DNA from: Spirosoma spitsbergense DSM 19989
GTDB taxonomy: Bacteria; Bacteroidota; Bacteroidia; Cytophagales; Spirosomataceae
Length of the DNA: 64,000 nt
NCBI RefSeq assembly: GCF_000374085.1
Contig: NZ_KB893545.1
Span: forward strand, 1 to 64,000
Direction of reading: 5' to 3'
Shown: one piece after another, positions 7,264-16,320 of the stretch
Numbering within the stretch: the first letter of the stretch is position 1
How the letters are laid out: each line of letters opens with the position of its first letter
Program-made: the position numbers and the translations under genes
Notes under the pieces: model-generated
The model's input: the letters and a program-made list of their open reading frames with translations, nothing else
What the model was told of the DNA's origin: nothing
Databases searched by the model: none

Positions 7264-8370
7264 ATGAACCAACCTTCAAGTAAAGAAGTAGACATTGTCG
7301 TCATCGGCGGGGGACAGAGTGGCCTGGCGTTGGGCTATTTCCTGCGCCGGACAGGGCGTTCCTTCGTTATTTTAGATGCCGGTGCGCAGCCGGGGGGAGC
7401 CTGGAATCAAGGCTGGGATTCACTGAGGCTCTTCTCCCCGGCCGAAGCCTCGTCCCTGCCTGGCTGGCCGATGCCCCAACCCTCAGGCACTTATGATACC
7501 GGGGAGTTTCCCTCACGGCAACAAGTGGTCGATTACCTGGCCGCGTATGAGGCCCGCTACAAATTACCCATTGAGCGACCGGTGCGGGTTGAGCGGGTCA
7601 GGGCCACCCAAAACGGCTACGAAATTGAAACGGATCGGGGGACCTGGCAGACGAAAGCCGTAGTCAGCACCACTGGAACGGCCACCCACCCATTCGTTCC
7701 GCCCTATCCTGGCCTGACCGACTACACCGGTTTACAGCTTCACTCGGCCCGGTACCGGTCGCCGGATGGGTTAGCGGGCCAACGGGTGTTGATCGTCGGC
7801 GGGGGTAATTCAGGGGCTCAGATTCTGGCTGAAGTCTCGCGGGTTGCCCAAACCGTCTGGGTGACGCTCACCGAACCAATGTTCCTGCCCGATGCCGTTG
7901 ACGGGCGGGTGTTATTCAGCCGGGCGACGGAGCGGTATAAGACGTTGCAGACCGGCGAAATCCCAACACCTGCGGGTAATTTGGGCGATATCGTGATGGT
8001 ACCCAGCGTGCGGGAAGCCCGGAGCCGGGGCGTACTGCACGCCGTTCGTCCATTCGTGGGCTTTACCCAAACCAGCGTTCAGTGGGCCGATGGCCGAAGC
8101 GAAGCCTTTGATACTATTATCTGGTGTACGGGTTTCCGACCGGCGACGGACTATTTACGACCGCTGGGCATCGTAGACGCGGACGGACGAATCGCCACCG
8201 AAGGCACGAGAGCCACCCAATTGCAGGGGCTGTGGCTGGTCGGCTACGGAGCCTGGACGGGCTTTGCCTCGGCTACGCTAATCGGCGTTGGCCGGTCGGC
8301 CCGCGCAACGGCCGACGAAATCAACACTTATCTCCAACAACTTACCCCAGCTTTTACAGCTCATAACTAA
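7264..8370 (+). CDS. arsO: ArsO-like flavin-dependent monooxygenase
   Basis: 368 residues. An N-terminal FAD-binding Rossmann motif ([20 protein letters not shown]) is followed by [21 protein letters not shown] second dinucleotide motif for NADPH lies near the middle ([19 protein letters not shown]), and the C-terminus has the flavoprotein pattern [10 protein letters not shown] and [17 protein letters not shown]. This architecture, inside an ars operon, matches ArsO proteins. Their exact substrate is not settled, and an organoarsenical or an oxidation step coupled to efflux has been considered. It lies 11 bp after the metallophosphoesterase remnant and 6 bp before acr3, so it is surely co-transcribed. 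Confidence 0.85.
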   Translation: MNQPSSKEVDIVVIGGGQSGLALGYFLRRTGRSFVILDAGAQPGGAWNQGWDSLRLFSPAEASSLPGWPMPQPSGTYDTGEFPSRQQVVDYLAAYEARYKLPIERPVRVERVRATQNGYEIETDRGTWQTKAVVSTTGTATHPFVPPYPGLTDYTGLQLHSARYRSPDGLAGQRVLIVGGGNSGAQILAEVSRVAQTVWVTLTEPMFLPDAVDGRVLFSRATERYKTLQTGEIPTPAGNLGDIVMVPSVREARSRGVLHAVRPFVGFTQTSVQWADGRSEAFDTIIWCTGFRPATDYLRPLGIVDADGRIATEGTRATQLQGLWLVGYGAWTGFASATLIGVGRSARATADEINTYLQQLTPAFTAHN

Positions 8371-8376
8371 CTCGTT

Positions 8377-9432
8377 ATGCTCAGTACTCCGACGCTTTCA
8401 CAAAAACCCCGGCTCTCATTTTTAGACCGGTTTCTAACCTTATGGATTTTTCTGGCAATGGCCGTAGGCGTTGCCATCGGCTACCTATTACCCCAAACGG
8501 AGGGGTTTATCAACCAATTTAACATTGGCACCACCAATGTGCCGTTGGCCATTGGGTTGATCCTGATGATGTATCCGCCCTTAGCCAAAGTCCGCTTCGC
8601 CGAACTACCCAGGGTGTTCAACAATCCCAAAATTCTGGGTCTATCCCTGCTTCAGAACTGGGTAATTGGTCCACTGCTCATGTTTGGACTGGCGGTCCTT
8701 TTCCTGCCCGATAAGCCCGAATACATGACGGGGCTGATTATGATTGGTATTGCCCGCTGCATTGCGATGGTCATTGTCTGGAATGATCTGGCCGGTGGAG
8801 ACCGCTTGTATGCGGCCGGGCTGGTTGCCTTCAATAGCGTTTTCCAGGTGCTGTTTTACTCGGTCTATGCTTACGTATTCATCACCATTCTGCCGCCCCT
8901 ATTCGGTTTACAGGGCTATACGGTCAACATCACTATTGGGGAGGTAGCTCAAAGTGTATTTATCTACTTAGGTCTTCCATTTCTGGCCGGTATTCTGTCC
9001 CGCGTTGTATTGACCCGGCTAAAGTCGGTGGACTGGTACGAAAAAACATTTCTGCCGACTGTCAGCCCGATGACGCTAATCGCGCTTTTGTTCACTATCG
9101 TGGTCATGTTCAGTCTGAAAGGCCGGTTGATCGTGTCGATCCCATTCGATGTGCTCCGCATTGCCCTGCCCCTGACGGTATATTTCGTCATCATGTTCTT
9201 CTCGGCTTTCTACTTAGCCAAACGGGCCGGCACTAACTACGCCAAATCGACCTCGCTAGCCTTCACGGCAGCGGGCAATAACTTCGAACTGGGCATTGCC
9301 GTGGCCATTGCCGTATTTGGCATCAACTCCGGGGCCGCTTTTGCCGCCGTCGTGGGGCCGCTCATCGAAGTGCCCGTCCTGATTCTGATGGTCAACTTCG
9401 CGCTTAAACAAAGAAATACATTCAAACCGTAG
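8377..9432 (+). CDS. acr3: ACR3-family arsenite efflux permease
   Basis: 351 residues, almost wholly membrane-embedded with about ten hydrophobic segments, the size and layout of ACR3 carriers. It contains the conserved stretch [13 protein letters not shown] followed by NDLAGGD, whose cysteine (about residue 128) is the conserved essential residue in characterised ACR3 proteins. A second signature, [20 protein letters not shown], lies near the C-terminus. It would export As(III) generated by ArsC. Last gene of the ars operon, with a hairpin terminator 66 bp downstream. Confidence 0.93.
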   Translation: MLSTPTLSQKPRLSFLDRFLTLWIFLAMAVGVAIGYLLPQTEGFINQFNIGTTNVPLAIGLILMMYPPLAKVRFAELPRVFNNPKILGLSLLQNWVIGPLLMFGLAVLFLPDKPEYMTGLIMIGIARCIAMVIVWNDLAGGDRLYAAGLVAFNSVFQVLFYSVYAYVFITILPPLFGLQGYTVNITIGEVAQSVFIYLGLPFLAGILSRVVLTRLKSVDWYEKTFLPTVSPMTLIALLFTIVVMFSLKGRLIVSIPFDVLRIALPLTVYFVIMFFSAFYLAKRAGTNYAKSTSLAFTAAGNNFELGIAVAIAVFGINSGAAFAAVVGPLIEVPVLILMVNFALKQRNTFKP

Positions 9433-9498
9433 GCTACTGACTGAGTTGGACAGATAGTCAAATTTATCTGGTGATTGATATCGCACAGCAAATGGCAC

Positions 9499-9537
9499 AG
9501 AGAAGCCATGTCCAGAATTAATAGACGTGGCTTCTCT
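9499..9537 (+). terminator. Terminator of the ars operon
   Basis: AGAGAAGCCATGTC at 9499-9512 pairs with GACGTGGCTTCTCT at 9524-9537 (one G-T pair), followed by ATGTTTGGGTTTT. It lies 66 bp after the acr3 stop. Confidence 0.75.
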
Positions 9538-9764
9538 ATGTTTGGGTTTTATTAGTGCACCCGGTTGGAGTCAGAGTGGACCGCCACCCCAGGGCCGAAG
9601 ACAGGAAGTGAACTTGGGTATTATTCCCATCCTGACAAGTCACGACCACAATCGGACGGTTAACTGAACGAATTTTGGGTAGGGGTGGGGTACCCTTTCG
9701 ATAAATCCGTTTTACTACCTGTCAAGCCTAATCCGTAGCATACGACAAACAGTCCACGGTTACC
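9538..9764. other. Intergenic gap, nothing recognised
   Basis: The gap lies between the convergent acr3 and epimerase genes. No RNA gene, open frame or insertion-sequence remnant was recognised here. Confidence 0.4.
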
Positions 9765-10670
9765 TTACGACTCCCATTTTACGTATTTCTGCCAGTTATG
9801 TTGTTCTTTAAATCCCAGAACTTCACGGATTTTTCGATTTGAAAACAAGGCTTCATGCTCTTCCAGTTCGCGACTAATTGGCACCGTAGGGAAGAACGTT
9901 TCAGCCAGTTCTTTGCTGGGAATAATGGCACCGTTTTGATCGTTTCCAGCATTGAAAACCTGATAACCAAGGCTGTCTTTTTTCAAACATAAATCCACAA
10001 TCTGTCCCAGGTCACGCGCATCAATATAACAGAAGGCATTCCTGCGTCGCACTTCAGGATGTTTAAAATAATGCGGAAATAGTTCAGCGTATTCGTGAGG
10101 CTCAATCACATTTCCGATACGAAGGGCATAAATGTCAACCCCTGACCGTCGCTGGAAGCTGCGTGCCGTTTTTTCATTGACAACCTTCGATAATCCGTAG
10201 CTATCCATTGGATCAACGTCATAATCCTCTTCCAGAGGCAACGATTTAGGGTTGGTTTGGCCATCTGAAAAACAGATGCCATAAGTAGTCTCTGACGAAG
10301 CAATAATAATCTTTCTAATGCCCAGTTTAACAGCCGCTTCAATCACATTGTAGGTACCCATGGTGTTGATCCGAAACGTTTCATTATCCGGTTTGATTAA
10401 GATCCTGGGCACGGCAGCGAAATGGACTACAGCATCAAATTTTGGTACGCCATTACCTGGCTCTAATTCATCTAACCCGGCATACGAACTCATGGCATTA
10501 AAAATTTGTCCGGAATCCGTAATATCAGCTATCAGATTATCCACCCCTGGGTGATCCAAAGGCTTCAGGTCTACATTCATCACTTTATGTCCCTGGTCGA
10601 GCAGGTAGGGAATTACGTGCTTTCCTGCTTTTCCCGATCCCCCTGTAAAAAATATTCGCTTTTTGGTCAT
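9765..10670 (-). CDS. NAD(P)-dependent epimerase/dehydratase (extended SDR)
   Basis: 301 residues. The N-terminal cofactor motif is FFTGGSGKAGKHVIPYLLDQ (GxxGxxG-like), followed by an acidic residue after beta-2 (MNVDLKPL) suggesting NAD(H). VVHFAAVPR lies near residue 85, and the catalytic pair appears as MDSYGLSKVVNEK (Tyr and Lys separated by three). This is the extended SDR fold of nucleotide-sugar epimerases and uronate dehydrogenases, but the substrate cannot be read from sequence. Transcribed alone on the minus strand, with an insertion-sequence remnant directly upstream. Confidence 0.85.
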   Translation of the reverse strand: MTKKRIFFTGGSGKAGKHVIPYLLDQGHKVMNVDLKPLDHPGVDNLIADITDSGQIFNAMSSYAGLDELEPGNGVPKFDAVVHFAAVPRILIKPDNETFRINTMGTYNVIEAAVKLGIRKIIIASSETTYGICFSDGQTNPKSLPLEEDYDVDPMDSYGLSKVVNEKTARSFQRRSGVDIYALRIGNVIEPHEYAELFPHYFKHPEVRRRNAFCYIDARDLGQIVDLCLKKDSLGYQVFNAGNDQNGAIIPSKELAETFFPTVPISRELEEHEALFSNRKIREVLGFKEQHNWQKYVKWES

Positions 10671-10705
10671 GTATTTTCCTATTTAATAGAGCTAATGTGG
10701 GTTGA

Positions 10706-11080
10706 TTATGAGGTAGTTAAGCTTCTGATGTCTGCGCAGATGCCTGATAGCCTGTCTAACTGGCCAGTTACTTTAAGCCGGTTTCGATGTACTAATGTAC
10801 GATAACGTTTCATACTTGCCAGCGTATGTTCAACGACTACCCGATCACTGTTGATTACCTTATTACTGGCCTTTTACTCAATACGTAGTTCATGGCTTTG
10901 CCCCTTCTTGACTCGCTTCCGCTTATGGCCCATCACCACCTGGTCACACGCATAATCATCAAAAAAGTCCTGAAAGCCAGGGGTCAGGTATACCCCGCAC
11001 TGGGCAAATCAGGCCTGAGCTGGGGCAAACTCTTCTTAGACCAGTGAATAGTCATGTTGATGACCCTCGTAAGACCGGCT
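10706..11080 (-). pseudogene. IS5-type transposase remnant
   Basis: Reading the minus strand across frames gives DFFDDYACDQVVMGHKRKR then VKKGQSHELRIE, a stop, and INSDRVVVEHTLASMKRYRT then LVHRNRLKVTGQLDRLSGIC, ending at a TAA at 10706-10708. The RVVVEHTLASMKRYRTL block corresponds to the C-terminal catalytic Glu region (ERxxxxLKRFR type) of IS5-group DDE transposases. Stops and frame changes upstream (near 10870 and 10985-11040) show it is dead. Terminal repeats were not found. Confidence 0.7.
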
Positions 11081-11336
11081 AACATAAAGACTTGCCGCTT
11101 CGGGTTTGCGCGGTAGTGTGGCGGAGTGGAAAATAGGACAAAAAATATACCCAGCCTTTGCTTAACCCATAGAAATCGGTGCGGCTTATTTCTGAAGACC
11201 TTAACAAGACACGTAAAAAGCACAAGTCCCCTGCTCCTGGTGTCATGGGTATTCAATCGTATGCGCACAATCATTCGATTCCAGGACAAGTTGACCCGTG
11301 GTCGCCAATGCTCGGTTTGGGGCTATTCACTACCGC

Positions 11337-12350
11337 TTACCGGCTACTCTTCTCAGGGGTAAACAGGTTCATATTCCACTCTCCATACCAGTGAAGCTCC
11401 ATTTTACCATCCGGGGTGATGGTAATGGGCAGAAACACGTACTGCGAATCCGGATGACCGCCCCCGTTCCACCGGTCACCCATGTAGAGGTAAGCGTTTT
11501 TGTAGCCCGGAATTTTGAAAATATAGCAGGGCTGAGAATTGAACGAGTTGTTGCCGGCATCCCCAACAAACGGACTGCCATGGCTCGTGTAAGGCCCCAT
11601 AATGGTAGAGGCCGTGTAGTACGTAGCCGGGTTGGGCGTCCAGCCGCTGCATCCGCTGGTGAGCAGGTAATACACACCATTTTGCTTTAGAATACCGGGG
11701 CCTTCGCAGTGGGCTTCTATATCGGTGTCCCGGACAGTGGTGCTGAGGTAATCGCCCGACAGTTCCACCATTCGAATGGTGCGGTTGACATGATCGGCCG
11801 CGTAGCCAATGTACGCTTTTTGCGTTTCGGGGTCCAGGTACATACCAATATCCCGCGATTCGTGTCCGTTGGGCCGGTAATGGTGTTGAACCACGAAGGG
11901 GCCGGTGGGTTTGTCGCTGATGGCAATGCCCAGTTCTGCAATGGTATAGCGGTTGCCATCGTAATGAAACCACATCACATACTGATGCTTCGCGGCATCA
12001 TAAATCACTTTGGGTCGTTCAAACGTCTCAATCGTCCCTTTCGTCAGGACTACCCCTTCATTCTTCCAGTTGTACAGGTCTTTTGACGAATAACACGACG
12101 CCCCTCTGGGTATGCCCCGGTGTTCACCGTACCAGTAAAACGTTTTCAGAGAATCAACGTAAATGATATTGCCCCCATGACAGTCGATGGGAAGGCCATC
12201 ATCTGCGAGCCACACGGCACCGGGCTTAAATGAGGTGTACTGCGTTGGCGTCTGAGCAGAAGCTGGTAACCCGAGTGCACAGACATACCAGCCAACCAGC
12301 AGAAGTTTAATAAGCAGCCGCCCGGTAAAACAGACAATTCTCGGTTTCAT
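11337..12350 (-). CDS. Secreted glycoside hydrolase family 43 protein
   Basis: 337 residues from the ATG at 12348-12350, which begins a signal peptide (KLLLVGWYVCALGLPASAQ). The five-bladed propeller of GH43 is suggested by an early DCHGGNIIYVD, then YWYGEHRG, SSKDLYNWKN, ERPKVIYD and the late catalytic-Glu region HCEGPGILKQNGVYYLLTSG then CSGWTPNP. The GCSGWTPNP-type ending and WYGEHR resemble the exo-beta-1,3-galactanase-like subfamily, but substrate assignment is tentative. It probably acts in the periplasm or outside the cell on plant-type polysaccharide. No SusCD pair is nearby. Confidence 0.85.
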   Translation of the reverse strand: MKPRIVCFTGRLLIKLLLVGWYVCALGLPASAQTPTQYTSFKPGAVWLADDGLPIDCHGGNIIYVDSLKTFYWYGEHRGIPRGASCYSSKDLYNWKNEGVVLTKGTIETFERPKVIYDAAKHQYVMWFHYDGNRYTIAELGIAISDKPTGPFVVQHHYRPNGHESRDIGMYLDPETQKAYIGYAADHVNRTIRMVELSGDYLSTTVRDTDIEAHCEGPGILKQNGVYYLLTSGCSGWTPNPATYYTASTIMGPYTSHGSPFVGDAGNNSFNSQPCYIFKIPGYKNAYLYMGDRWNGGGHPDSQYVFLPITITPDGKMELHWYGEWNMNLFTPEKSSR

Positions 12351-12599
12351 TTCAGTAGAAGGTGATTGCATGAAATGCTAAGTTAGCCATCTTTGAAAGA
12401 CGGATGTAGCCGAATTGTTTTTTGAGATTGATGAATCCCCGCCAGGAGAGAAAAAATTTTCATCAACTAAGCGATATTTTGATGATTGTGTTATGGGGTA
12501 GTTGGTTGATTATGAGGGGTTTGGGGAAGTGTGCGATTGAGCTTGTGACAAACAGGATGTACTGCGTGAGTTTCTGGAATTACCCTGTGGTATCGTATG

Positions 12600-12934
12600 T
12601 GTTTGGCTTGAGTATCGAACTATCAGGAGCCTCCAAAGGAGAGTTTATCGGCGAGGCTGTCCGAATGACAGCAGATATTTCGGGGGCATCAGCGTTACAA
12701 CTAAACGGGCGTGGAACGGCACTGTCGGCGGATTTGTCAGGCGTGTCGAGTTTGCAGGCCTTCCCCTATTCCGTTGGTGAGGCTACGGTTGATGCATCAG
12801 GGGCCAGCAAAGCGAGTGTCAACGTAAGCAATGTACTGGTGGTCGATGCCAGCGGGGCCAGTGCCATTCGCTACCGGGGGACACCTACTGTACGGCAGCG
12901 CGTGACCGGCTCCAGCACCGTGCAAAACGAATGA
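12600..12934 (+). pseudogene. Head-GIN domain (DUF2807) remnant, 5'-truncated
   Basis: The C-terminal part of the frame ending at 12934 shows the tell-tale serine-glycine-alanine repeats of head-GIN adhesin-like domains: IELSGASKG, TADISGASALQLNGRG, SADLSGVSSLQAF, TVDASGASKASVNVS, VVDASGASAIRYRG. The stretch upstream of about 12600 in the same frame is unlike any protein I recognise and has no signal peptide, so the native N-terminus with its lipoprotein signal has been lost. An N-terminally chimeric product of up to 170 residues could in principle be translated from 12422. Confidence 0.7.
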
Positions 12935-13297
12935 GCTTTTTTTACGACCGCGGGGGAACCTGTGCTGCCCACCCATTTTGCCTTTCGATGTCACCCACCT
13001 GCAGAACGTAGTGGTTATCAATACAGTCGCCCTTATCTCCTCGAGCGGGCTTGCAGAATCGTACAGCGTATGGTTGAGCTGTGATGAGCAAAACCTCAAA
13101 ACAGTGGTCATTTTGGCCACTAACTGAGCCACTCCTGTGAGCAAGTCAGATCGCCCCTTAGTCAAACCTGCGATTTATGTTACGACCTACAGAGAAGGGA
13201 TTTTTGAACGAATTTTGAGTGAGAGAGGTGTATCATTGGTTTAATAACCGTCAATACGAATCGGCAGTATACAGGCAAGTAATTTAGCCACTATATA
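12935..13297. other. Intergenic stretch without a recognised gene
   Basis: About 360 bp between the head-GIN remnant and the next gene. It has short open frames on both strands, none resembling a known protein. GAACGAATTTTG at 13207-13218 also occurs at 9667-9678; this may be chance or an old insertion-sequence scrap. Confidence 0.3.
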
Positions 13298-13340
13298 CCT
13301 GTCGCCGTTGACTGAACCTGGTTTGGTCAACGGCGACAGG
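13298..13340 (-). terminator. 15-bp stem terminator overlapping a stop codon
   Basis: CCTGTCGCCGTTGAC at 13298-13312 pairs exactly with 13326-13340. The stem contains the TGA stop (13327-13329) of the minus-strand gene that it terminates. Confidence 0.8.
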
Positions 13341-13683
13341 CTGTTTCTACCTTCATGGCTGCGGCAATGATCCAGCCTGATAAACCGATGGAAGCATTCA
13401 ACACGAAGAGTTGATGGTTCCCTTCCTGTACTGATCGAACGTATTGCTCGGGTATATCCTGGTCTGTAATGATAGCTTCCGTCAGGGAATTTCCATCGTA
13501 GCCTTTAACGGAAGACAATACATTTTGAACGCCAAAGGAGCAAAGTTCCCACCAGTCAACTCCCTGAAAAGCAATCCGACAGGTTGTCTCCAAAGGAAGT
13601 TTACCCGTTAACAGCAGTTCTTTGTCTTCCTGCCTGTGTTCAATACCTGTTATTTCAGCCTCTTGTATAGAAATGTCTTCCAT
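13327..13683 (-). CDS. Hypothetical protein
   Basis: 118 residues starting MEDISIQEAEITGIEHRQED at the ATG at 13681-13683. No signal peptide. An acidic N-terminus leads into alternating hydrophobic strands (LLLTGKLPLETTCRIAFQG, WWELCSFGV) and a final hydrophobic stretch, LFVLNASIGLSGWIIAAAMK, that might be one membrane or buried helix. No family recognised. The clean start and the dedicated terminator on its stop argue that it is a real gene. Confidence 0.6.
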   Translation of the reverse strand: MEDISIQEAEITGIEHRQEDKELLLTGKLPLETTCRIAFQGVDWWELCSFGVQNVLSSVKGYDGNSLTEAIITDQDIPEQYVRSVQEGNHQLFVLNASIGLSGWIIAAAMKVETACRR

Positions 13684-13734
13684 GAGCTAGTAACTGAAGT
13701 TAGGGTGCTTGTGTAAATGTCTCTCTAAATTTAC

Positions 13735-13917
13735 TCAATAACTGTATGCTACTGATGGTGTTCTACTTTTGCCTTCGCGGGTGTGATACCGGAAAAAGTA
13801 CTCGCCGACAGGAGAAACGTACTGTAGCAGGTAATCGAATTCGTCCCCTTTTAAACTGGTCGGGGCGAGCAGTCGGCACTCGCTGGCTTTTAGATGGTCA
13901 CACTGTAGCGTAAGCAA
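13735..13917 (-). CDS. Possible small hypothetical protein
   Basis: 60 codons, upstream of and co-directional with the 118-residue gene (51-bp gap). The middle part (LKGDEFDYLLQYVSPVGEYF, then FRYHTREGKS) looks protein-like, but the start is weak and no family is recognised. It could equally be the tail of a truncated gene. Confidence 0.3.
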   Translation of the reverse strand: MLTLQCDHLKASECRLLAPTSLKGDEFDYLLQYVSPVGEYFFRYHTREGKSRTPSVAYSY

Positions 13918-13975
13918 AATTACAAACTTGTGCGTGCACCTGTTCCCCCCTTTACCGCTTCTTTTAGTCCAAACC

Positions 13976-15994
13976 TTACCAGACGGTGATCCTTTCTTTC
14001 TCGGGTTTATACATTTTATCCCCCGGTTGCACCGTAAATGCTTTGTAAAAAGGCGTGAAGTTCATCAGTGGTCCGTTCACCCGCCACTTAGCTGGTGAGT
14101 GTGGATTGGTGTTTACATATATACCCATAAACGCATCCCTGGTTTTTACGCGCCAGATTCTGGCTATGGAGATAAAGAACCGCTGATCGGGCGTGAAGCC
14201 ATCCAGTTTCGTCGTGCTTTTTCCCTGCTCGGTCAACTTGAAGGCATCATATGCAATGGCCACCCCAGCAATGTCGGCGGTGTTTTCTCCCACGGTCAAG
14301 GCCCCTTTAACGTGCACGGAATCCAGTACGGTAAACCGGTTGTATTGGTCAATTACCTGCTGGGTTCTGGCTTTGAATTTCGCATAGTCCGCTTTAGTCC
14401 ACCAGTTTGTTACATTGCCATCTTTATCGTACTGTGCCCCCTGATCGTCGAACGAGTGCGTTATTTCGTGACCAATCACCATCCCGATACCGCCATAGTT
14501 AAGCGCATCATCGGCATACACATCAAAATAAGGAGCTTGTAAGATGCCAGCCGGGAAAACAATTTCATTGAGTGGAGGATTGTTATAGGCCGTTACCGTT
14601 GGTGGAGTCGTATGCCATTCCGTTCGGTCGACAGGCTGTCCCACTTTTGCCAGGCTGTAGAGATACTCATTTTTTGTAGTCGACAATCGGTTTTCAAAAT
14701 AATCATCTCTTTTTACGGCTACCTTCGAGTAATCTCTCCATTTATCCGGGTAACCGATTTTCTGGTTGAAGGCATACAGTTTTTCTTTCGCCTTCGTCTT
14801 GGTGGAATCGCTCATCCAGTCCAGCTTGTTGATGCGGGCTTCAAAGGCTTTTTTGAGGTTGTCGACCAGGACGGCTATGCGCTTCCTGGCATCCTCCGGA
14901 AAGTATTTTTTTACGTATATCTGGGCCAGTGCATCGCCAAGCGAACCATCGACTGCCTGCGTCATTTCTTCGGCCCGTGTTTTCTTAACGGCCTGTCCGG
15001 TCAGAATTTTTGAGTACGCAAAAGACGCATCGACAAAGGGTTGGCTTAAGAAATTAGCATAGTTGGTCAAGGCATGCGCTTTCAAATAGACTTTCCAATC
15101 GTTGATGGGAATGGCTGTTAATAGGGTATTCAGCTTGTCGTAGTAAGCCGGTTGTGCTATGTTGACGGAGTCGGCTTTTACGCCTAAGTTGTTCAACAAC
15201 GTTGTCCAGCTTAAAGCAGGCTGTTTTTGTGCCAGTTCCGTAACCGCCATTTTATTGAAGTTCGCCTTTACATCCCGGCGTTCAATATTCGTCCGATGGG
15301 CAGTGGCTAATTGGTTTTCAACAGCATAGGCAACGGCTGCGTTTTGGCCGGCAGTCAATGCCTCAGTCCCTGTCAATTCAAATAAGCGGGTGAGGTAGTT
15401 TTGATACGCTTTTTGAATAGCGCGGGTTGACGAATCGGTCCTGACATAATAATCCCGTTCCGGCAGGCCAATTCCGGTTTGAGAAAACTGGGCGATGTTG
15501 ATCGTACTTTGTTCATTATCGGGACCAACATAAAAGCTAATGATGGACCTGTTACCTACTTTTTGTTCTTCAGCTACCAGGGTCAATAAGGAAGGAACAT
15601 CGGTCAGCGCATCGATGCGGGCAAGCAGGGCCTTAATGGGTTCATAACTACGTTTATTGATAGCGGTAGTATCCATGCCTGACGCATAGAAATCGCCCAC
15701 CTTTTGTTCGATGCTTCCCGCCGGATTCTGGCGTGTAGAAATACTATCCAGAATTCCCTGCAACCGTATGCGTTGCGGGTAGTTCATAAAGGAATACGCT
15801 CCTACGCCGGTTTGACTGGCCGGTATTCGGGCGGTATCGTTCCAAATGCCATTGGCATACGAAAAAAAATCATCACCCGGTTTTTTGGAAGGGTCTATCC
15901 CCGTTATGACTACGCGTTTGGTAGTCGGAACTGAAACGCGCTGACAAGCTCCTGCCAACAATAGGGCTAGCGCCAAATAGAATAATCTTTTCAT
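13976..15994 (-). CDS. M13 family zinc metallopeptidase (neprilysin-like lipoprotein)
   Basis: 672 residues from the ATG at 15992-15994. The N-terminus is a lipoprotein signal (ALALLLAGAC), so the enzyme is probably anchored to the envelope. The large N-terminal M13 helical domain begins with KKPGDDFFSYANGIWNDTA. The C-terminal catalytic domain has NPPLNEIVFPAGILQAPYFD, the zinc motif HEITH at about 509-513 (VIGHEITHSFDDQGAQYD), the third zinc ligand in GENTADIAGVAIAYDAF and the closing SPAKWRVNGPLMNFTPFYKA. All key residues are present and the length is typical. It probably degrades oligopeptides in the periplasm. Confidence 0.93.
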   Translation of the reverse strand: MKRLFYLALALLLAGACQRVSVPTTKRVVITGIDPSKKPGDDFFSYANGIWNDTARIPASQTGVGAYSFMNYPQRIRLQGILDSISTRQNPAGSIEQKVGDFYASGMDTTAINKRSYEPIKALLARIDALTDVPSLLTLVAEEQKVGNRSIISFYVGPDNEQSTINIAQFSQTGIGLPERDYYVRTDSSTRAIQKAYQNYLTRLFELTGTEALTAGQNAAVAYAVENQLATAHRTNIERRDVKANFNKMAVTELAQKQPALSWTTLLNNLGVKADSVNIAQPAYYDKLNTLLTAIPINDWKVYLKAHALTNYANFLSQPFVDASFAYSKILTGQAVKKTRAEEMTQAVDGSLGDALAQIYVKKYFPEDARKRIAVLVDNLKKAFEARINKLDWMSDSTKTKAKEKLYAFNQKIGYPDKWRDYSKVAVKRDDYFENRLSTTKNEYLYSLAKVGQPVDRTEWHTTPPTVTAYNNPPLNEIVFPAGILQAPYFDVYADDALNYGGIGMVIGHEITHSFDDQGAQYDKDGNVTNWWTKADYAKFKARTQQVIDQYNRFTVLDSVHVKGALTVGENTADIAGVAIAYDAFKLTEQGKSTTKLDGFTPDQRFFISIARIWRVKTRDAFMGIYVNTNPHSPAKWRVNGPLMNFTPFYKAFTVQPGDKMYKPEKERITVW

Positions 15995-16220
15995 AGTTTG
16001 TAATGTAGGTTGCAACTACCGGGGCAGGCCACTACTGTGGTGCGACCAGATATGCGGCTCATCGCGTCAGTTTATGAGCCTCGCAAGTTAGACCATGATA
16101 CCTGGTATCGCAACCGGAAACAAAGGGTTTAATTGCCAGGGCCAGTTGCCGTTTTGTCGTTCGGAGGTTTTCTGAACGATTTTTAATACGACCCGTCCTG
16201 AATGCTTACAGTTGAATTGA

Positions 16221-16264
16221 TACAACACAGCCTCAGGACCAAACAGGTCTGAGGCTGTGTTGTA
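16221..16264 (-). terminator. 16-bp stem terminator of the large repeat-protein gene
   Basis: TACAACACAGCCTCAG at 16221-16236 pairs exactly with CTGAGGCTGTGTTGTA at 16249-16264. It lies 57 bp past the stop of the 5.1-kb minus-strand gene. Confidence 0.8.
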
Positions 16265-16320
16265 TTCATGATTTAAACTTCTGTCCTCCTGCCTTTTACT
16301 CGACAAAAGAACCGCCTGAC